Shown: positions 7,494 to 16,107 of the stretch, in pieces
How the letters are laid out: each line of letters begins with the position of its first letter
How positions within the stretch are numbered: the stretch's first letter is position 1
Assembly (NCBI RefSeq): GCF_000337415.1
Contig: NZ_AOJD01000027.1
Location: 141,054-192,409 of the forward strand
Source of the DNA: Halorubrum tebenquichense DSM 14210
GTDB lineage: Archaea; Halobacteriota; Halobacteria; Halobacteriales; Haloferacaceae
Length of the DNA: 51,356 nucleotides
Direction of reading: 5' to 3'
Made by a program: the position numbers and the translations under genes
The notes under the pieces: generated by a model
The model's database searches: none
Told to the model about the DNA's origin: nothing
The model's input: the letters and a program-made list of their open reading frames with translations, nothing else

Positions 7494-8525
7494 ATGTCCG
7501 AGGGCGACGGGGGCGACGGCGAGGGATCGGGCGAGGGCGACGAACTCACCTACGCGGACGCGGGCGTCGACATCGACGCGAGCGAGGCCGCGACCGCGGC
7601 GCTGATCGGCGCGGTCGGGTCCGACCCGGACGCGGGCGACTCGGCGAGCGACTACGCCGGACTGCTCGACATCGGCGACCGCTACCTCGCGCTCGCGACC
7701 GACGGGGTGGGGACGAAGCTGCTCGTCGCGGAGGCGCTCGGCGACTACTCGACGGTCGGGGTCGACTGCATCGCGATGAACGTCAACGACCTCGTCGCGG
7801 CCGGCGTCCGCCCGGTCGCGTTCGTCGACTACCTCGCGGTCGACGAGCCGGACGAGCGGTTCGCCGAGCAGGTCGGCGAGGGGCTCTCCGCGGGTGCCGA
7901 ACTGGCGGACGTCGAACTCGTCGGCGGCGAGACCGCGGTGATGCCCGACGTGATCCGGGGCCTCGACCTCGCGGGTGCCTGCGTCGGTCTCGCCGCGAAG
8001 GACGGCGTGTTCGACGGGCGGGCAGAGCCGGGCGACGCCCTGGTCGGCTGGCGCTCCGCCGGGATCCACTCGAACGGACTCACGCTGGCGCGGGAGGCCG
8101 TCACGCGCGACCACGACTACGCCGACGCATGCCCGTTCGACGGCTACGAGACGCTCGGCGAGGCGCTGCTCGAACCGACCGAGATATACACCGACCTGCT
8201 CGACCCGATGCGCGAGCACGGCGTGCGCGGCGCGGCCCACGTCACCGGCGGCGGGTGGACGAACCTCGAACGGCTCGGCGGGAACCGCTACGTGATCGAC
8301 GACGCGTTCGACCCGCAGCCGGTCTTCGAGTTCGTTCAGTCGGAAGGGGGCGTCTCCGACGAGGAGATGTACCGCACGTTCAACATGGGGACCGGGTTCG
8401 TGGCCGCGTTAGAGCCCGAGGCGGCCGAGGAGTTGGCGGCGGCGACGGACGGGCGCGTGATCGGACGCGTGACGGAGGGCGACAGTGACGAGGGATCCGT
8501 CGCGATCCGCGGACTAGAGCTATAG
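7494..8525 (+). CDS. purM: Phosphoribosylformylglycinamidine cyclo-ligase
   Basis: PurM (AIR synthetase), 343 aa, closes the imidazole ring using ATP in the fifth step of purine synthesis. An acidic leader of about 20 residues precedes the family start LTYADAGVDID. The ATP/metal region is LALATDGVGTKLLVAEALG, followed by VGVDCIAMNVNDLVAAG and VELVGGETAVMPDV. The later stretch GWRSAGIHSNGLTLAR and the C-terminal HVTGGGWTNLERLGGNRYVI are typical of PurM. The protein is cytosolic. A GTTTTTGC box about 30 bases before the ATG marks a leaderless transcript. It stands alone, unlinked to other pur genes here. Confidence 0.96.
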   Translation: MSEGDGGDGEGSGEGDELTYADAGVDIDASEAATAALIGAVGSDPDAGDSASDYAGLLDIGDRYLALATDGVGTKLLVAEALGDYSTVGVDCIAMNVNDLVAAGVRPVAFVDYLAVDEPDERFAEQVGEGLSAGAELADVELVGGETAVMPDVIRGLDLAGACVGLAAKDGVFDGRAEPGDALVGWRSAGIHSNGLTLAREAVTRDHDYADACPFDGYETLGEALLEPTEIYTDLLDPMREHGVRGAAHVTGGGWTNLERLGGNRYVIDDAFDPQPVFEFVQSEGGVSDEEMYRTFNMGTGFVAALEPEAAEELAAATDGRVIGRVTEGDSDEGSVAIRGLEL

Positions 8526-8589
8526 AGGGAGGTCGGCTCTGCGTTCGACTCCGGTGTGACCGGGAGCGTCGGGGGTCCAGTTGCTCGCT

Positions 8590-8892
8590 ATGAACTGACT
8601 GTTTTCGTCGGAGTCAGCCCGGTGTCCGTGGCCGCCGAAGCCCCAGCCGCGAGAACTCGATGCGCTCGCTGTGCTCCTCGTCGCTCACTACGTTCGCTCC
8701 TGCGGTGCTTACGTCGCACGTCTTCGCCCTCGCGGCTGCCCCTTCGAGTCCCGCCCCGCACAGTACCGCAACCGCACCTCACACCTCCCCAGCCTCGTCG
8801 ACCGGTCTCCGCTTCGCTCCGACCGGTCGACTCCCTCGCGCGTGCTGGCTCGCGGCCTGTCGGCCGCTCGCAGGCACGCGCCACCGCACTAG
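8590..8892. repeat. Non-coding palindrome-rich element, probably a dispersed haloarchaeal repeat
   Basis: The whole gap between purM and the DUF6360-like gene lacks a credible gene. It carries many short self-complementary units. GACCGGTC occurs at 8800-8807 and 8821-8828 around TCCGCTTCGCTCC, and GCGGCC/GGCCGC (8852-8857, 8862-8867) form a tetraloop hairpin. There are also repeated GCTCG/CGAGC-like units at 8655-8720. The text resembles, from memory, a sequence that recurs between genes in Halorubrum genomes with a conserved outer frame and variable palindromic inserts. Copy number cannot be checked here. Confidence 0.55.
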
Positions 8893-8895
8893 TGG

Positions 8896-9189
8896 TTAGT
8901 CTTCGTCCTCTCGCTGTGCCTTCTCGACGCGGTCCGCGGTGTCGTTCAGCGCCTCGGCGAGTTCCCGGGCCTGCGCCGGCGAGAGGTCGAACTCCTCGGC
9001 GTGCGCCGGGAGGTCGTCGACGGCGGTCCCGTCGAGTTCGACCTGTAAGTTGACGTGTTCGGGGTCCTCGCGCGGCGCGGTGACGTTCACGACGCCGGGC
9101 GCTTCGGTCTCGAACTCGTGGGCCCGGACCCGACCGTCGACGAGGTCGAGGGTGGTGTACGCGTTGACGCGCAGCAGTCGGTTGCTCAT
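8896..9189 (-). CDS. Haloarchaeal conserved protein, DUF6360-like
   Basis: A 97-aa acidic soluble protein: beta-rich N-terminus (LLRVNAYTTLDLVDGRV, VNVTAPREDPEHVNLQVELDGT) and a C-terminal helix (SPAQARELAEALNDTADRVEKA). The 'vNvtaPredPe.v.lQvELD' core matches what I know as the DUF6360 family from haloarchaea. No function is known. It starts 28 bases downstream (minus strand) of the nitrite/sulfite reductase stop, so it may be in the same transcript; both lie on the minus strand in the order reductase, small protein. Confidence 0.78.
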   Translation of the reverse strand: MSNRLLRVNAYTTLDLVDGRVRAHEFETEAPGVVNVTAPREDPEHVNLQVELDGTAVDDLPAHAEEFDLSPAQARELAEALNDTADRVEKAQREDED

Positions 9190-9217
9190 GTCGAACGTGG
9201 TACGCCGCGGGCCGACT

Positions 9218-10996
9218 TCAGTCGTCCGCCGGCGCGGGCGGGGCGTCCTCCATCGCGTCGTTCTCGGCGTAAGGGTACCAGGTGCGCTTCGTGTTGTGGA
9301 GCATCGGGTCCTCGTAGTCGGTCTCCTTGGGTTCGACCAAGGCGTCCAACTCCTCGTCGTCGTGGCGCGCGACGAACGCGCGGAACGACTCGTCCTCGTC
9401 CCGCTCGGCCGCGAAGCCCTCGATCAGGTTCGCGATCGCGCCGGGCACCTCGTCCGCGGGTACGCGCTGGGTGACCCACCGCGCGAACCCCGGCTCGTCG
9501 CCGAGCCCGCCGCCGAGACCGACATCGAGCGCCTCCACCGGATCGCCGTCCTTGCGGGTCTTCATGCCACGGAGACTCACGTCCGCGATCTGCGGCTGCG
9601 CGCAGGAGGCGGTACACCCGGAGAGATGGATGTGGAACTCGTCGACCCCGCCGGGGAGGTCGACGTTGGCCTTCAGCCAGCGCGCGAACCGCACCTGCCG
9701 GTTCTTCGTCTCGACGATGGACAGCGAGCAGAACTCGGTGCCCGTACACGCGACCGACCCGCGCATGAACGGCGAGGGGGACGGCGAGTAGTGTTCCAAG
9801 AGCGGCTCGTCGCGGAAGGCGTCGAGCGCGTCGTCCGGCACGTCGGTGACGATGACGTTCTGTCGCTGCGAGAGCCGGACCTCGCCGGAGCCGTACTCGT
9901 CGGCCAGGTCGGCCAGTTCGAGGACGTCTCCGGCACCCATCCGCCCGACGAGGACGTTGAGCCCGACGAAGTTGCGGCCGTCCTTCTGGTCGTGGACGCC
10001 GATCAGGTCGTTGCGCTCGCCCGATCCCGTGTTGTACGTGTACTCCTCGCGGACGTCCCGGCCCGCGGTCTCCAGCTCGAAGTCGACGTACTCGTCCTGT
10101 AAGGTCTCCCGGACCGCCTCCGGCCCCCACTCGTCGACGAGGAACTTGATCCGGGCGTTGTACCGGTCCTCGCGGTCGCCGTTGTCGCGGAACAGCGCGG
10201 AGAGCCCGCCGGCGACCGCCGGAACCTTCTCCGGCGGGACCCACACGTCGATGTCGCGGGCCAGACGCGGCTCGTTGCGCGAGAGGCCGCCGCCGACGCG
10301 CACGTTGAAGCCGACGGCGTCCTCGCTTCCGTCGTTGTCGACCCCGCCCTCACCGCCGCCGACCGCCTTGTACGCCGGCTCGAACGCGAGGTCGTTGATG
10401 TCGCCCTGCCCGGAGCCGTCGGCGGAGCCGGTCACGGACACCTTCCACTTCCGCGGGAGGTTGGCGTGGTCATCGTTGCCCTTGAACGTCTCGTTGAGCT
10501 CGCGGATGACCGGCCACGCGTCGACCACCTCCTGTCCGTCCTTGCCAGCGACGGGGTTGCCGACGATGTTGCGCCAGGAATCGCCGCAGGCCTGCTGGGT
10601 CGAGAGGCCGTTCGCCTCCAGTTTCTCGAATATCGCGGGCACGTCGGAGAGTTCGATCCAGTGGAGCTGGATCGACTGCCGGGTGGTGAAGTCGGCGTAA
10701 GCGCCGCCGAAGATCGGGTTCGTCCCGGGGCCGCGGGCGTACTCGTCGGCGATCTCGCCGACGACCCGGAGCTGTCCCGGTTCGAGAACGCCGTTCGGCG
10801 TCCCGATCCGCAGCATGAAGTACCCCTCCTGCCCGTTCCGCTGGTGGTACAGCCCCCACCACTTGAAGCGCTCGAACCACGCGTCTCGCTCGTCGTCGGG
10901 GATCGAGTCGAACCCCGCCTCGGCGAACTCGAAGAGGCGGTCTCGGACCTCGTTCCCGTAGACCTCGGACTTCCAGTTCTCTACGTCCGTTGGCAT
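9218..10996 (-). CDS. Ferredoxin-dependent nitrite/sulfite reductase (siroheme, 4Fe-4S)
   Basis: A 592-aa assimilatory siroheme reductase that takes six electrons from ferredoxin to turn nitrite into ammonia or sulfite into sulfide. The two ferrite-reductase half domains are visible (for example FMLRIGTPNGVLEPGQLR and TTRQSIQLHWI). The cofactor cysteines are in CTGTEFC (about residue 420) and SGCTASCAQPQI (about 464). No nitrate reductase or nitrate transporter gene is adjacent, so sulfite is as likely a substrate as nitrite. Start: a CTATAT box at 11021-11026 puts transcription at about 10996, so the ATG there is preferred over a GTG two codons upstream. Confidence 0.9.
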   Translation of the reverse strand: MPTDVENWKSEVYGNEVRDRLFEFAEAGFDSIPDDERDAWFERFKWWGLYHQRNGQEGYFMLRIGTPNGVLEPGQLRVVGEIADEYARGPGTNPIFGGAYADFTTRQSIQLHWIELSDVPAIFEKLEANGLSTQQACGDSWRNIVGNPVAGKDGQEVVDAWPVIRELNETFKGNDDHANLPRKWKVSVTGSADGSGQGDINDLAFEPAYKAVGGGEGGVDNDGSEDAVGFNVRVGGGLSRNEPRLARDIDVWVPPEKVPAVAGGLSALFRDNGDREDRYNARIKFLVDEWGPEAVRETLQDEYVDFELETAGRDVREEYTYNTGSGERNDLIGVHDQKDGRNFVGLNVLVGRMGAGDVLELADLADEYGSGEVRLSQRQNVIVTDVPDDALDAFRDEPLLEHYSPSPSPFMRGSVACTGTEFCSLSIVETKNRQVRFARWLKANVDLPGGVDEFHIHLSGCTASCAQPQIADVSLRGMKTRKDGDPVEALDVGLGGGLGDEPGFARWVTQRVPADEVPGAIANLIEGFAAERDEDESFRAFVARHDDEELDALVEPKETDYEDPMLHNTKRTWYPYAENDAMEDAPPAPADD

Positions 10997-11019
10997 CGCC
11001 ACCTGCTACACCCGGCGGG

Positions 11020-11026
11020 GATATAG
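11020..11026 (-). promoter_or_regulatory. TATA box of the nitrite/sulfite reductase gene
   Basis: Minus-strand CTATATC centred about 27 bases before the ATG at 10996. It predicts a leaderless mRNA and decides the start codon. Confidence 0.6.
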
Positions 11027-11076
11027 CCGACCGCACCGTGTCAACGCTTCCCGGTGGTTCCCCGAACCGGCAAACG

Positions 11077-11394
11077 TTACCCGTCCGAACAGTCTGTGGG
11101 GCGACGGACCGCGTCGCGGTCGATTTCGGCGAAGGAGCCGCCGTGAACCCGTCCGACGGGGATCCAGCCCGTGGTACCGTCCTCGCCGCACGCGATACAC
11201 TGGCCGTACACGCGCGCCTCCACGGTCGAGCCGTCGACGCCGACCGCCTGGAAGTTCTCGACGACGAGGTCGGTGAGCGCGCAGTCGCAGAGATCCGACG
11301 CGTCGAGCCGCCACAGTTCGCTAACGCGGACTTTTCGGTCGTCGTCGACGGAGATCCACGCCCCGTCGTCGAGGACGCGCAATCGAGTGGTCAC
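11077..11394 (-). CDS. Cys-rich small protein of unknown function
   Basis: The frame codes for a beta-rich protein with a run of likely metal-binding cysteines: DLCDC, CIACG and a final DC near the C-terminus. Its core (VLDDGAWISVDDDRKVRVSELWRLDAS, then TGWIPVGRV) looks like a genuine domain and not GC-noise. I do not know its function. The GTG at 11394 gives 105 aa and starts just before the conserved-looking part. The frame stays open up to 11598, including an upstream Cys/His pair (CDHRH), so the start is uncertain. It is separated from the reductase by its own promoter. Confidence 0.55.
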   Translation of the reverse strand: MTTRLRVLDDGAWISVDDDRKVRVSELWRLDASDLCDCALTDLVVENFQAVGVDGSTVEARVYGQCIACGEDGTTGWIPVGRVHGGSFAEIDRDAVRRPTDCSDG

Positions 11395-11520
11395 ACGCCA
11401 CGTTCCCCCGCCGCGGTCCAATGGGTGACGGTGGTCGCAATCGCCGACCGTTTCGATGACGCCGCGCGATCGAGAAACCGCCGGACTACACCACTTCTCC
11501 GCTAAAATTATCCTCCGAGC

Positions 11521-11541
11521 TACCGGATACAAAATCCGGTA
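11521..11541. promoter_or_regulatory. Inverted repeat TACCGGAT-N5-ATCCGGTA
   Basis: A perfect 8-bp dyad (arms 11521-11528 and 11534-11541) in the AT-rich stretch between the minus-strand Cys-rich gene and the plus-strand micro-ORF pair. It lies next to ATAATTTTAG on the minus strand, a likely TATA region, so it could be an operator for either gene. Confidence 0.45.
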
Positions 11542-11580
11542 TCCGTGAGCGGTGGTCCGATTTACCCCCGTGGCGGTACT

Positions 11581-11620
11581 TATGCCTCGTGGGGGCATAC
11601 CACGGTATGATGCCCGATCC
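11581..11620. promoter_or_regulatory. Overlapping inverted repeats over the micro-ORF start
   Basis: TATGCC (11581-11586) pairs with GGCATA (11594-11599). The second arm also forms CATACC-AC-GGTATG (11596-11609), which runs into the ATG at 11607. Two mutually exclusive dyads thus cover the transcription start and start codon, an arrangement suited to repression. Confidence 0.4.
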
Positions 11621-11738
11621 GGTTCCCGACGCCACCGGCGACCGACCCGCCGGTCCGGCCGACGACGGCGAGCACCGACAGCACGCGTCCGCGGACGTAG
11701 CCCCCGAGCTCTTCGACGACGTTCCGGAGGGACGATGA
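11607..11738 (+). CDS. Small ORF (43 aa), first of an overlapping pair
   Basis: A 43-aa acidic ORF opening MMPDPVPDATG and ending in a patterned stretch APELFDDVPEG. Its stop overlaps the next ORF's ATG by four bases (ATGA). A TTAT box lies about 27 bases before the ATG, so it would be leaderless. No domain is recognised. Promoter spacing plus coupling make translation plausible. Confidence 0.5.
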   Translation: MMPDPVPDATGDRPAGPADDGEHRQHASADVAPELFDDVPEGR

Positions 11739-11923
11739 CCGAGCCGGGCGAGCCTCACGCGACCGGCGAGGAACGAGCGGAGGTCGACCGGGAGGGAGGC
11801 GCGGACGCCGGCTCGGATCGGGAGCCCGACGACGGGGACGAACCGAGCCACCTCGACGACGTCGAGGACGGCGCGGGCTGTACGGAGATCTGGGAGCGAC
11901 TCTCCGAGCGACGCGAGGAGTGA
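11735..11923 (+). CDS. Small acidic haloarchaeal-type protein (62 aa)
   Basis: A 62-aa, highly acidic protein. The first 40 residues are disordered-looking, while the C-terminus (SHLDDVEDGAGCTEIWERLS) contains one cysteine and a short helix and resembles the ends of small haloarchaeal proteins I have seen, function unknown. It is coupled to the preceding 43-aa ORF by ATGA, and faces the HTH-CBS regulator on the other strand with 8 bases between stops. Confidence 0.55.
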   Translation: MTEPGEPHATGEERAEVDREGGADAGSDREPDDGDEPSHLDDVEDGAGCTEIWERLSERREE

Positions 11924-11931
11924 TCGCGGTC

Positions 11932-12471
11932 CTACGACAGCTGCGCGGCGATGTCGGCCTCCGTGATGATCCCGACCGTCTCGCCGCCGTCGGTCACCAT
12001 CACGGCCTTGTAGTGGTCCAGCAGGTTCCGGACCTCGTCGACGGTCGCGGACGGCGCGACCGTCGGGAACGACTCGCTCATGACTTCGCTCACGGGGTGA
12101 TCGCCGACGTTCTCGCCGGCGTGGACGACGTCGCCCTGACTGATCGAGCCGACCGGTACGCCGTTCTGGAGGACCGGGAGCTGGGAGTACGCCTCGGCCT
12201 CCATCAGCTCGACGGCCCCGCTCACGGCGTCGTCGGGCGCGACGCTGATCACGGTCTCGTTCATCAGGTCGGCCGCGCGGACGACCTCGCCTTCCGCCTC
12301 CTGGAGGGCGTTGACGATGCGGCGGAGCGTGGAGAGCCGGGGGTCGACGTCGCCGCCCTCGATCCGCGCGATGAGCGGCTGGGAGACGTCCGCGGCGTCG
12401 GCGAGTTCGCTCTGGGTCAGCTCCAGCGCCGTCCGTCGCTCGCGGAGGTCCTGTGGCGTCGGCAGTTCCAT
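11932..12471 (-). CDS. HTH-CBS domain transcriptional regulator
   Basis: A 179-aa cytosolic regulator. Residues about 5-62 are a Cro/CI-type helix-turn-helix (LRERRTALELTQSELADAADVSQPLIARIEGGDVDPRLSTLRRI). Residues about 68-118 and 125-178 are two CBS domains (LMNETVISVAPDDAVSGAVELM; VSEVMSESFPTVAPSATVDEV), which usually bind adenosine nucleotides or similar ligands. This HTH-CBS arrangement is common in archaea. Target genes are unknown. A dyad-containing AT-rich promoter immediately upstream suggests self-regulation. Confidence 0.92.
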   Translation of the reverse strand: MELPTPQDLRERRTALELTQSELADAADVSQPLIARIEGGDVDPRLSTLRRIVNALQEAEGEVVRAADLMNETVISVAPDDAVSGAVELMEAEAYSQLPVLQNGVPVGSISQGDVVHAGENVGDHPVSEVMSESFPTVAPSATVDEVRNLLDHYKAVMVTDGGETVGIITEADIAAQLS

Positions 12472-12474
12472 GCC

Positions 12475-12500
12475 GACTAATTACTTAAGGTTATTAGAAA
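12475..12500 (-). promoter_or_regulatory. AT-rich promoter with dyad upstream of the HTH-CBS gene
   Basis: CTAAT (12477-12481) and ATTAG (12493-12497) flank CTTAAG (12484-12489). On the minus strand the CTAATAA arm sits about 28 bases before the ATG, where the TATA box belongs. The dyad therefore covers TATA box through start point and could be the regulator's own operator. Confidence 0.45.
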
Positions 12501-12578
12501 AGCTTTCGGCACCGACCGAACTCGTGCCGCCGGGGTCATCAGCTCCGCCGTCCGAGGGGGAACCGATCGCGGTCGCCG

Positions 12579-12953
12579 TTATCGCGCCGGCTCCTCGTCC
12601 TCGTCGTCGCCCTCGGTCTCGAAGACGTCGATGACTTCGAGCGGGACGTCGCGGAGCGCGCCGCCGACCTCGCTTTTCGCGATCCGCTCGGCGTGCTCCT
12701 CGCTGTCGGCGTTGAACACGTCGATCTCCAAGAGGAGCCCCACGAGCGCCGTGTTCGCCGCGAGGAACGCGGCGTCGAACGGCTCGCCGCAGGCCGGACA
12801 GCCGGTGACGCCGGGTTCGACCTCGACGTACTGCTTGTCCGTCTCGTTGAGTCGCTTTCCGGCTTCGCTGACCGCGACGCCGATGGCGTCGTCGGTCTCC
12901 TCGACGTCTCGGACCAACCAGGCGGCTTCCATCGCGACCTCGTAGTTGCTCAT
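12579..12953 (-). CDS. UPF0212 (DUF555) family protein
   Basis: A 124-aa archaeal protein of the UPF0212/DUF555 family. The hallmarks are MSNYEVAMEAAWLVRDVEETDDAIGVAVSEAG at the N-terminus and a zinc-finger-like CPACGEPF at about residues 52-59, followed by FLAANTALVGLLLEIDVF. Its function is unknown. It is soluble with an acidic tail. It stands alone between the HTH-CBS regulator and leuB, with 84 bases separating it from the leuB stop. Confidence 0.9.
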   Translation of the reverse strand: MSNYEVAMEAAWLVRDVEETDDAIGVAVSEAGKRLNETDKQYVEVEPGVTGCPACGEPFDAAFLAANTALVGLLLEIDVFNADSEEHAERIAKSEVGGALRDVPLEVIDVFETEGDDEDEEPAR

Positions 12954-13037
12954 ACTCGGCCGGACGGGCCGCAGGGTTTCTTGTCTTGCGGTTCTCCCGC
13001 GGTCCGCCCGACGGCCGGGATCGCCCGCAGCGACGCC

Positions 13038-14036
13038 TTACAGCCGGTCGACGACCGCCGCGGTGACCTCGTCAGTCGTCGCCGAGCCGCCGAGGTCGCC
13101 GGTGCGCGGCCCGTCCGAGAGGACGCCTTCGACCGCGTCGCGCACGCGCTGTCCCTCCTCGACGTGGCCGAGGTACTCGACGAGCATGGCCGCCGAGAGG
13201 ATCGCCGCGGTCGGGTTCGCGACACCCTCGCCCGCGATGTCGGGCGCGGTGCCGTGGACCGGCTCGAACAGCGCGTTGTCGTGACCGACGTTCGCCGAGG
13301 GGAGCAGCCCGAGCCCCCCGACGAGCCCGGCGGCGAGATCGGAGAGCACGTCGCCCGCGAGGTTCGGGCAGACGATCACGCCGTACTGCGTCGGGTCGAG
13401 CGGGAGCTTCGTCGCGAACGCGTCCATCAGCTCCTCGTCGGCGTCGACGCCGCGCTCCGCGGCGACCGCCAGCACCTCCTCGCGGAAGCGCCCGTCCGTC
13501 TCGCGCATCACGTTCGCCTTGTGCGCGACGGTGAATCCCTCGTCGTGGTCGCCGGCGGGACCGCGACCGTCTTCGACGAACTCGCAGGCGTACTCCGCCA
13601 GCTCGCGCGAGGCCGACGAGGTGACGACCCGCGTCAGTGTCGAGAGATCCTCGGAGAGCCGGTCCTCGTGGCCGGCGTAGACGCCCTCGGTGTTCTCGCG
13701 GAGGAAGACCACGTCCGTCTCCGGTCGGAGCGCGTCGACACCGGGGTACGCCGTCGCCGGCCGAACGTTGACGAACGAGTCCACCGCCTCCCGCAGCGGG
13801 AGGATCACGTCGGCCGCCGTCTCGCCGGCCGCGCCGAACAGCGTCGCGTCCGCGTCCGCGGCGAGGTCGTACGTCTCGGCGGGGAGCGCCTCCCCCGTCC
13901 GCTCTTTCACCGCGTCGCCCGCGTCGGCCGCGACGAACTCGAAGTCGACGGGGAGCGCCTCCAGCACCTCGACGGCGGCGGGGACGACCTCCTTGCCGAT
14001 CCCGTCGCCCTCGATGACGACGACCTCGTGGCTCAC
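13038..14036 (-). CDS. leuB: 3-Isopropylmalate dehydrogenase
   Basis: LeuB, 332 aa, oxidises and decarboxylates 3-isopropylmalate to 2-ketoisocaproate with NAD in leucine synthesis. Family motifs: [14 protein letters not shown] at the N-terminus, [12 protein letters not shown] (substrate arginine/glutamate loop), [13 protein letters not shown] (catalytic Lys), and [26 protein letters not shown] with the metal-binding aspartates. [15 protein letters not shown] is the adenine-binding loop. The start is GTG, overlapping the leuD stop by four bases (GTGA). It is the last gene of the ilv-leu operon. Confidence 0.95.
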   Translation of the reverse strand: MSHEVVVIEGDGIGKEVVPAAVEVLEALPVDFEFVAADAGDAVKERTGEALPAETYDLAADADATLFGAAGETAADVILPLREAVDSFVNVRPATAYPGVDALRPETDVVFLRENTEGVYAGHEDRLSEDLSTLTRVVTSSASRELAEYACEFVEDGRGPAGDHDEGFTVAHKANVMRETDGRFREEVLAVAAERGVDADEELMDAFATKLPLDPTQYGVIVCPNLAGDVLSDLAAGLVGGLGLLPSANVGHDNALFEPVHGTAPDIAGEGVANPTAAILSAAMLVEYLGHVEEGQRVRDAVEGVLSDGPRTGDLGGSATTDEVTAAVVDRL

Positions 14037-14689
14037 GCCCCGTCCCCCGGGACGTCCTCGGCCGGCACGTACGGCAGCGACCGGGCGGTCTCGCGGACCG
14101 CGCCCTCGTTCGCGCCCATCAGCGCCGTGGTGTCCCAGACGCCCTCGACGAGCGCCTTCCGCTGGGCGTCGTGGACCGTCGCGTCGATCGTGGTGTCGCC
14201 GTAGGTGACCGTCTCGGCGGCCACGTCGATGTCGACCTCGGCGTCCGGATTGGCCTCGACGTAGTCCTGTAGCGCCTCGATGTCTTCCTGGTCGGCCGTG
14301 ACCGTCGGGACGCCGAGCGCGAGGCAGTTGCCCGCGAAGATCTCCGCGAACGACTCGCCGACGACCGCGTCGATCCCCCAGCGCATCAGCGCCTGCGGGG
14401 CGTGTTCGCGGGAGGAGCCGCAGCCGAAGTTGGCGTTGACGACCAGAATGTTCGCGCCCCGGTACTGCTCCTCGTTGAACGGGTGGTCCTTCTCGTTGTC
14501 CTCGTCGTCGAACCGCTGGTCGAAGAAGGAGAACTGGCCCAGCCCGTCGAAGGTGACGACCTTCATGAACCGCGCCGGGATGATCTGGTCGGTGTCGATG
14601 TCGTTGCCCCGGACCGGGATCCCGGTCCCGGAGACCTCGGTGACCTTCTCCGCCGGGGCCTCGCCGTCGCTGAACTCGGGCGAGCTCAT
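14033..14689 (-). CDS. leuD: 3-Isopropylmalate dehydratase small subunit
   Basis: LeuD, 218 aa, the swivelling small subunit that combines with LeuC to isomerise 2-isopropylmalate to 3-isopropylmalate. Motifs: [16 protein letters not shown] near the N-terminus, and [19 protein letters not shown], the substrate-binding loop shared by aconitase-type small subunits. [15 protein letters not shown] follows. It overlaps leuC upstream (ATGA) and leuB downstream (GTGA), showing tight coupling. The length is normal for the full-size bacterial/haloarchaeal type. Confidence 0.95.
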   Translation of the reverse strand: MSSPEFSDGEAPAEKVTEVSGTGIPVRGNDIDTDQIIPARFMKVVTFDGLGQFSFFDQRFDDEDNEKDHPFNEEQYRGANILVVNANFGCGSSREHAPQALMRWGIDAVVGESFAEIFAGNCLALGVPTVTADQEDIEALQDYVEANPDAEVDIDVAAETVTYGDTTIDATVHDAQRKALVEGVWDTTALMGANEGAVRETARSLPYVPAEDVPGDGA

Positions 14690-16107
14690 ACGGTCGCCAC
14701 CTCCTCCATCTCGCGGACGTCGGTGACCTCGCCGGTCACCGCCGCGGCCGCGACCATGATCGGACTCATCAGCACGGTGCGCCCGTCCTTCGAGCCCTGC
14801 CGGCCGACGAAGTTCCGGTTGGAGGAGGAGGCGCTCGCCTCGTCGCCCTCCAACTGGTCGTCGTTCATGCCGAGACACATCGAACAGCCCGGCTCCCGCC
14901 AGTCGAAGCCGGCCTCTTTGAACACCTCGTCAAGCCCCTCGGCCTCGGCGGCGTCGCGGACCCGCTGGCTGCCCGGGACGACCATCGCGCGCACGTCGTC
15001 GTCGACCTCGCGGCCCTCGACGAACGCCGCGGCCTCGCGGAGGTCCTTCAGCCGCGCGTTGGTACACGAGCCGAGGAACGCCACGTCGATGTCGTACCCC
15101 TCCATCGTGTCGCCGGGCTCGACGCGCATGTGCTTCTGTGCCCGCTTCGCGGTGTCGCGGTCCTCCTCGGGGAGGTCGTCGGGGTCCGGGATCGGCTCCG
15201 TGATCCCCGCGGTCTGTCCCGGGGTCGTGCCCCACGTCACGGTCGGTTCGATCGCGGAGCCGTCGATGGTGACCACGTCGTCGTACTCGGCGTCGCCGTC
15301 GGTCCGGATCGACTCCCAGTAGGGTTTCAGCCGCTCGAACGCCTCCGGATCGTCCGCGAAGGCGTCGGTCCCCTTCAGCCACTCGTAGGTGGTCTCGTCC
15401 GGGTTGACGTAGCCCGCGCGAGCGCCCCCCTCGATCGACATGTTACAGATGGACATCCGGCCCTCCATCCCGAGGTCCTCGATGGCCTCGCCGGCGTACT
15501 CGTACACGTAGCCGACGCCGCCGTCGGTCCCGAGCTTTCCGATGATCGTGAGGATGATGTCCTTCGCGGTGACGCCCTCGCCGAGCTCGCCCGTCACCTC
15601 GATCCTGCGGACCTTCTGTTTCTCCATCGCGACGCAGCCGGTCGCTAACACGTCGCGGATCTGCGAGGTGCCGATGCCGAACGCCAGCGCGCCGAACGCG
15701 CCGTGCGTCGACGTGTGCGAGTCGCCGCAGACGATCGTCATCCCCGGCTGGGTGAGCCCCTGCTCCGGGCCGATGACGTGGACGATCCCCTGATCGCCGG
15801 AGTCCGGGTCCGAGAAGTCGATCCCCGAGCCGCGGACGTTCGCCTCCAGCTCCGCCATCATGCTCTCGGCGGCCTCGTCGCGGTACGGGCGGTCGCGGTT
15901 GCCGGTCGGCACGATGTGGTCGACCGTCGCGTGCGTGCGCTCCGGGAACGCGACCTCCTGTCCGCGCTCCTTCAGCATCCCGAACGCCTGCGGGCTGGTG
16001 ACCTCGTGGACGAGGTGGAGCCCGACGAACAGCTGGTCCTGTCCGGTCGGCAGCCGCGTCACCTTGTGGCGGTCCCACACCTTGTCGTACAGCGTCCCCT
16101 CGCTCAT
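14686..16107 (-). CDS. leuC: 3-Isopropylmalate dehydratase large subunit
   Basis: LeuC, 473 aa, carries the 4Fe-4S cluster and active site of isopropylmalate isomerase. Cluster ligands are in GSCTNARL and in GCSMCLGMN (CxxC) near the C-terminus. [23 protein letters not shown] is a hallmark of the aconitase superfamily. The N-terminus [11 protein letters not shown] is typical of bacterial-type LeuC. The start overlaps the stop of a 27-codon ORF (ATGA) that lies between ilvC and leuC. Confidence 0.96.
   Translation of the reverse strand: MSEGTLYDKVWDRHKVTRLPTGQDQLFVGLHLVHEVTSPQAFGMLKERGQEVAFPERTHATVDHIVPTGNRDRPYRDEAAESMMAELEANVRGSGIDFSDPDSGDQGIVHVIGPEQGLTQPGMTIVCGDSHTSTHGAFGALAFGIGTSQIRDVLATGCVAMEKQKVRRIEVTGELGEGVTAKDIILTIIGKLGTDGGVGYVYEYAGEAIEDLGMEGRMSICNMSIEGGARAGYVNPDETTYEWLKGTDAFADDPEAFERLKPYWESIRTDGDAEYDDVVTIDGSAIEPTVTWGTTPGQTAGITEPIPDPDDLPEEDRDTAKRAQKHMRVEPGDTMEGYDIDVAFLGSCTNARLKDLREAAAFVEGREVDDDVRAMVVPGSQRVRDAAEAEGLDEVFKEAGFDWREPGCSMCLGMNDDQLEGDEASASSSNRNFVGRQGSKDGRTVLMSPIMVAAAAVTGEVTDVREMEEVATV

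Noticed and set aside
8588-8884. Short open frames inside the palindrome-rich gap (8526-8895)
   Set aside because: Arg/Ser/Pro-rich translations on both strands without domain or start signals; explained by the repeat's composition.
10997-11002. GTG start two codons upstream for the nitrite/sulfite reductase
   Set aside because: The TATA box at 11020-11026 predicts transcription starting at about 10996, so the GTG would not be on the mRNA.
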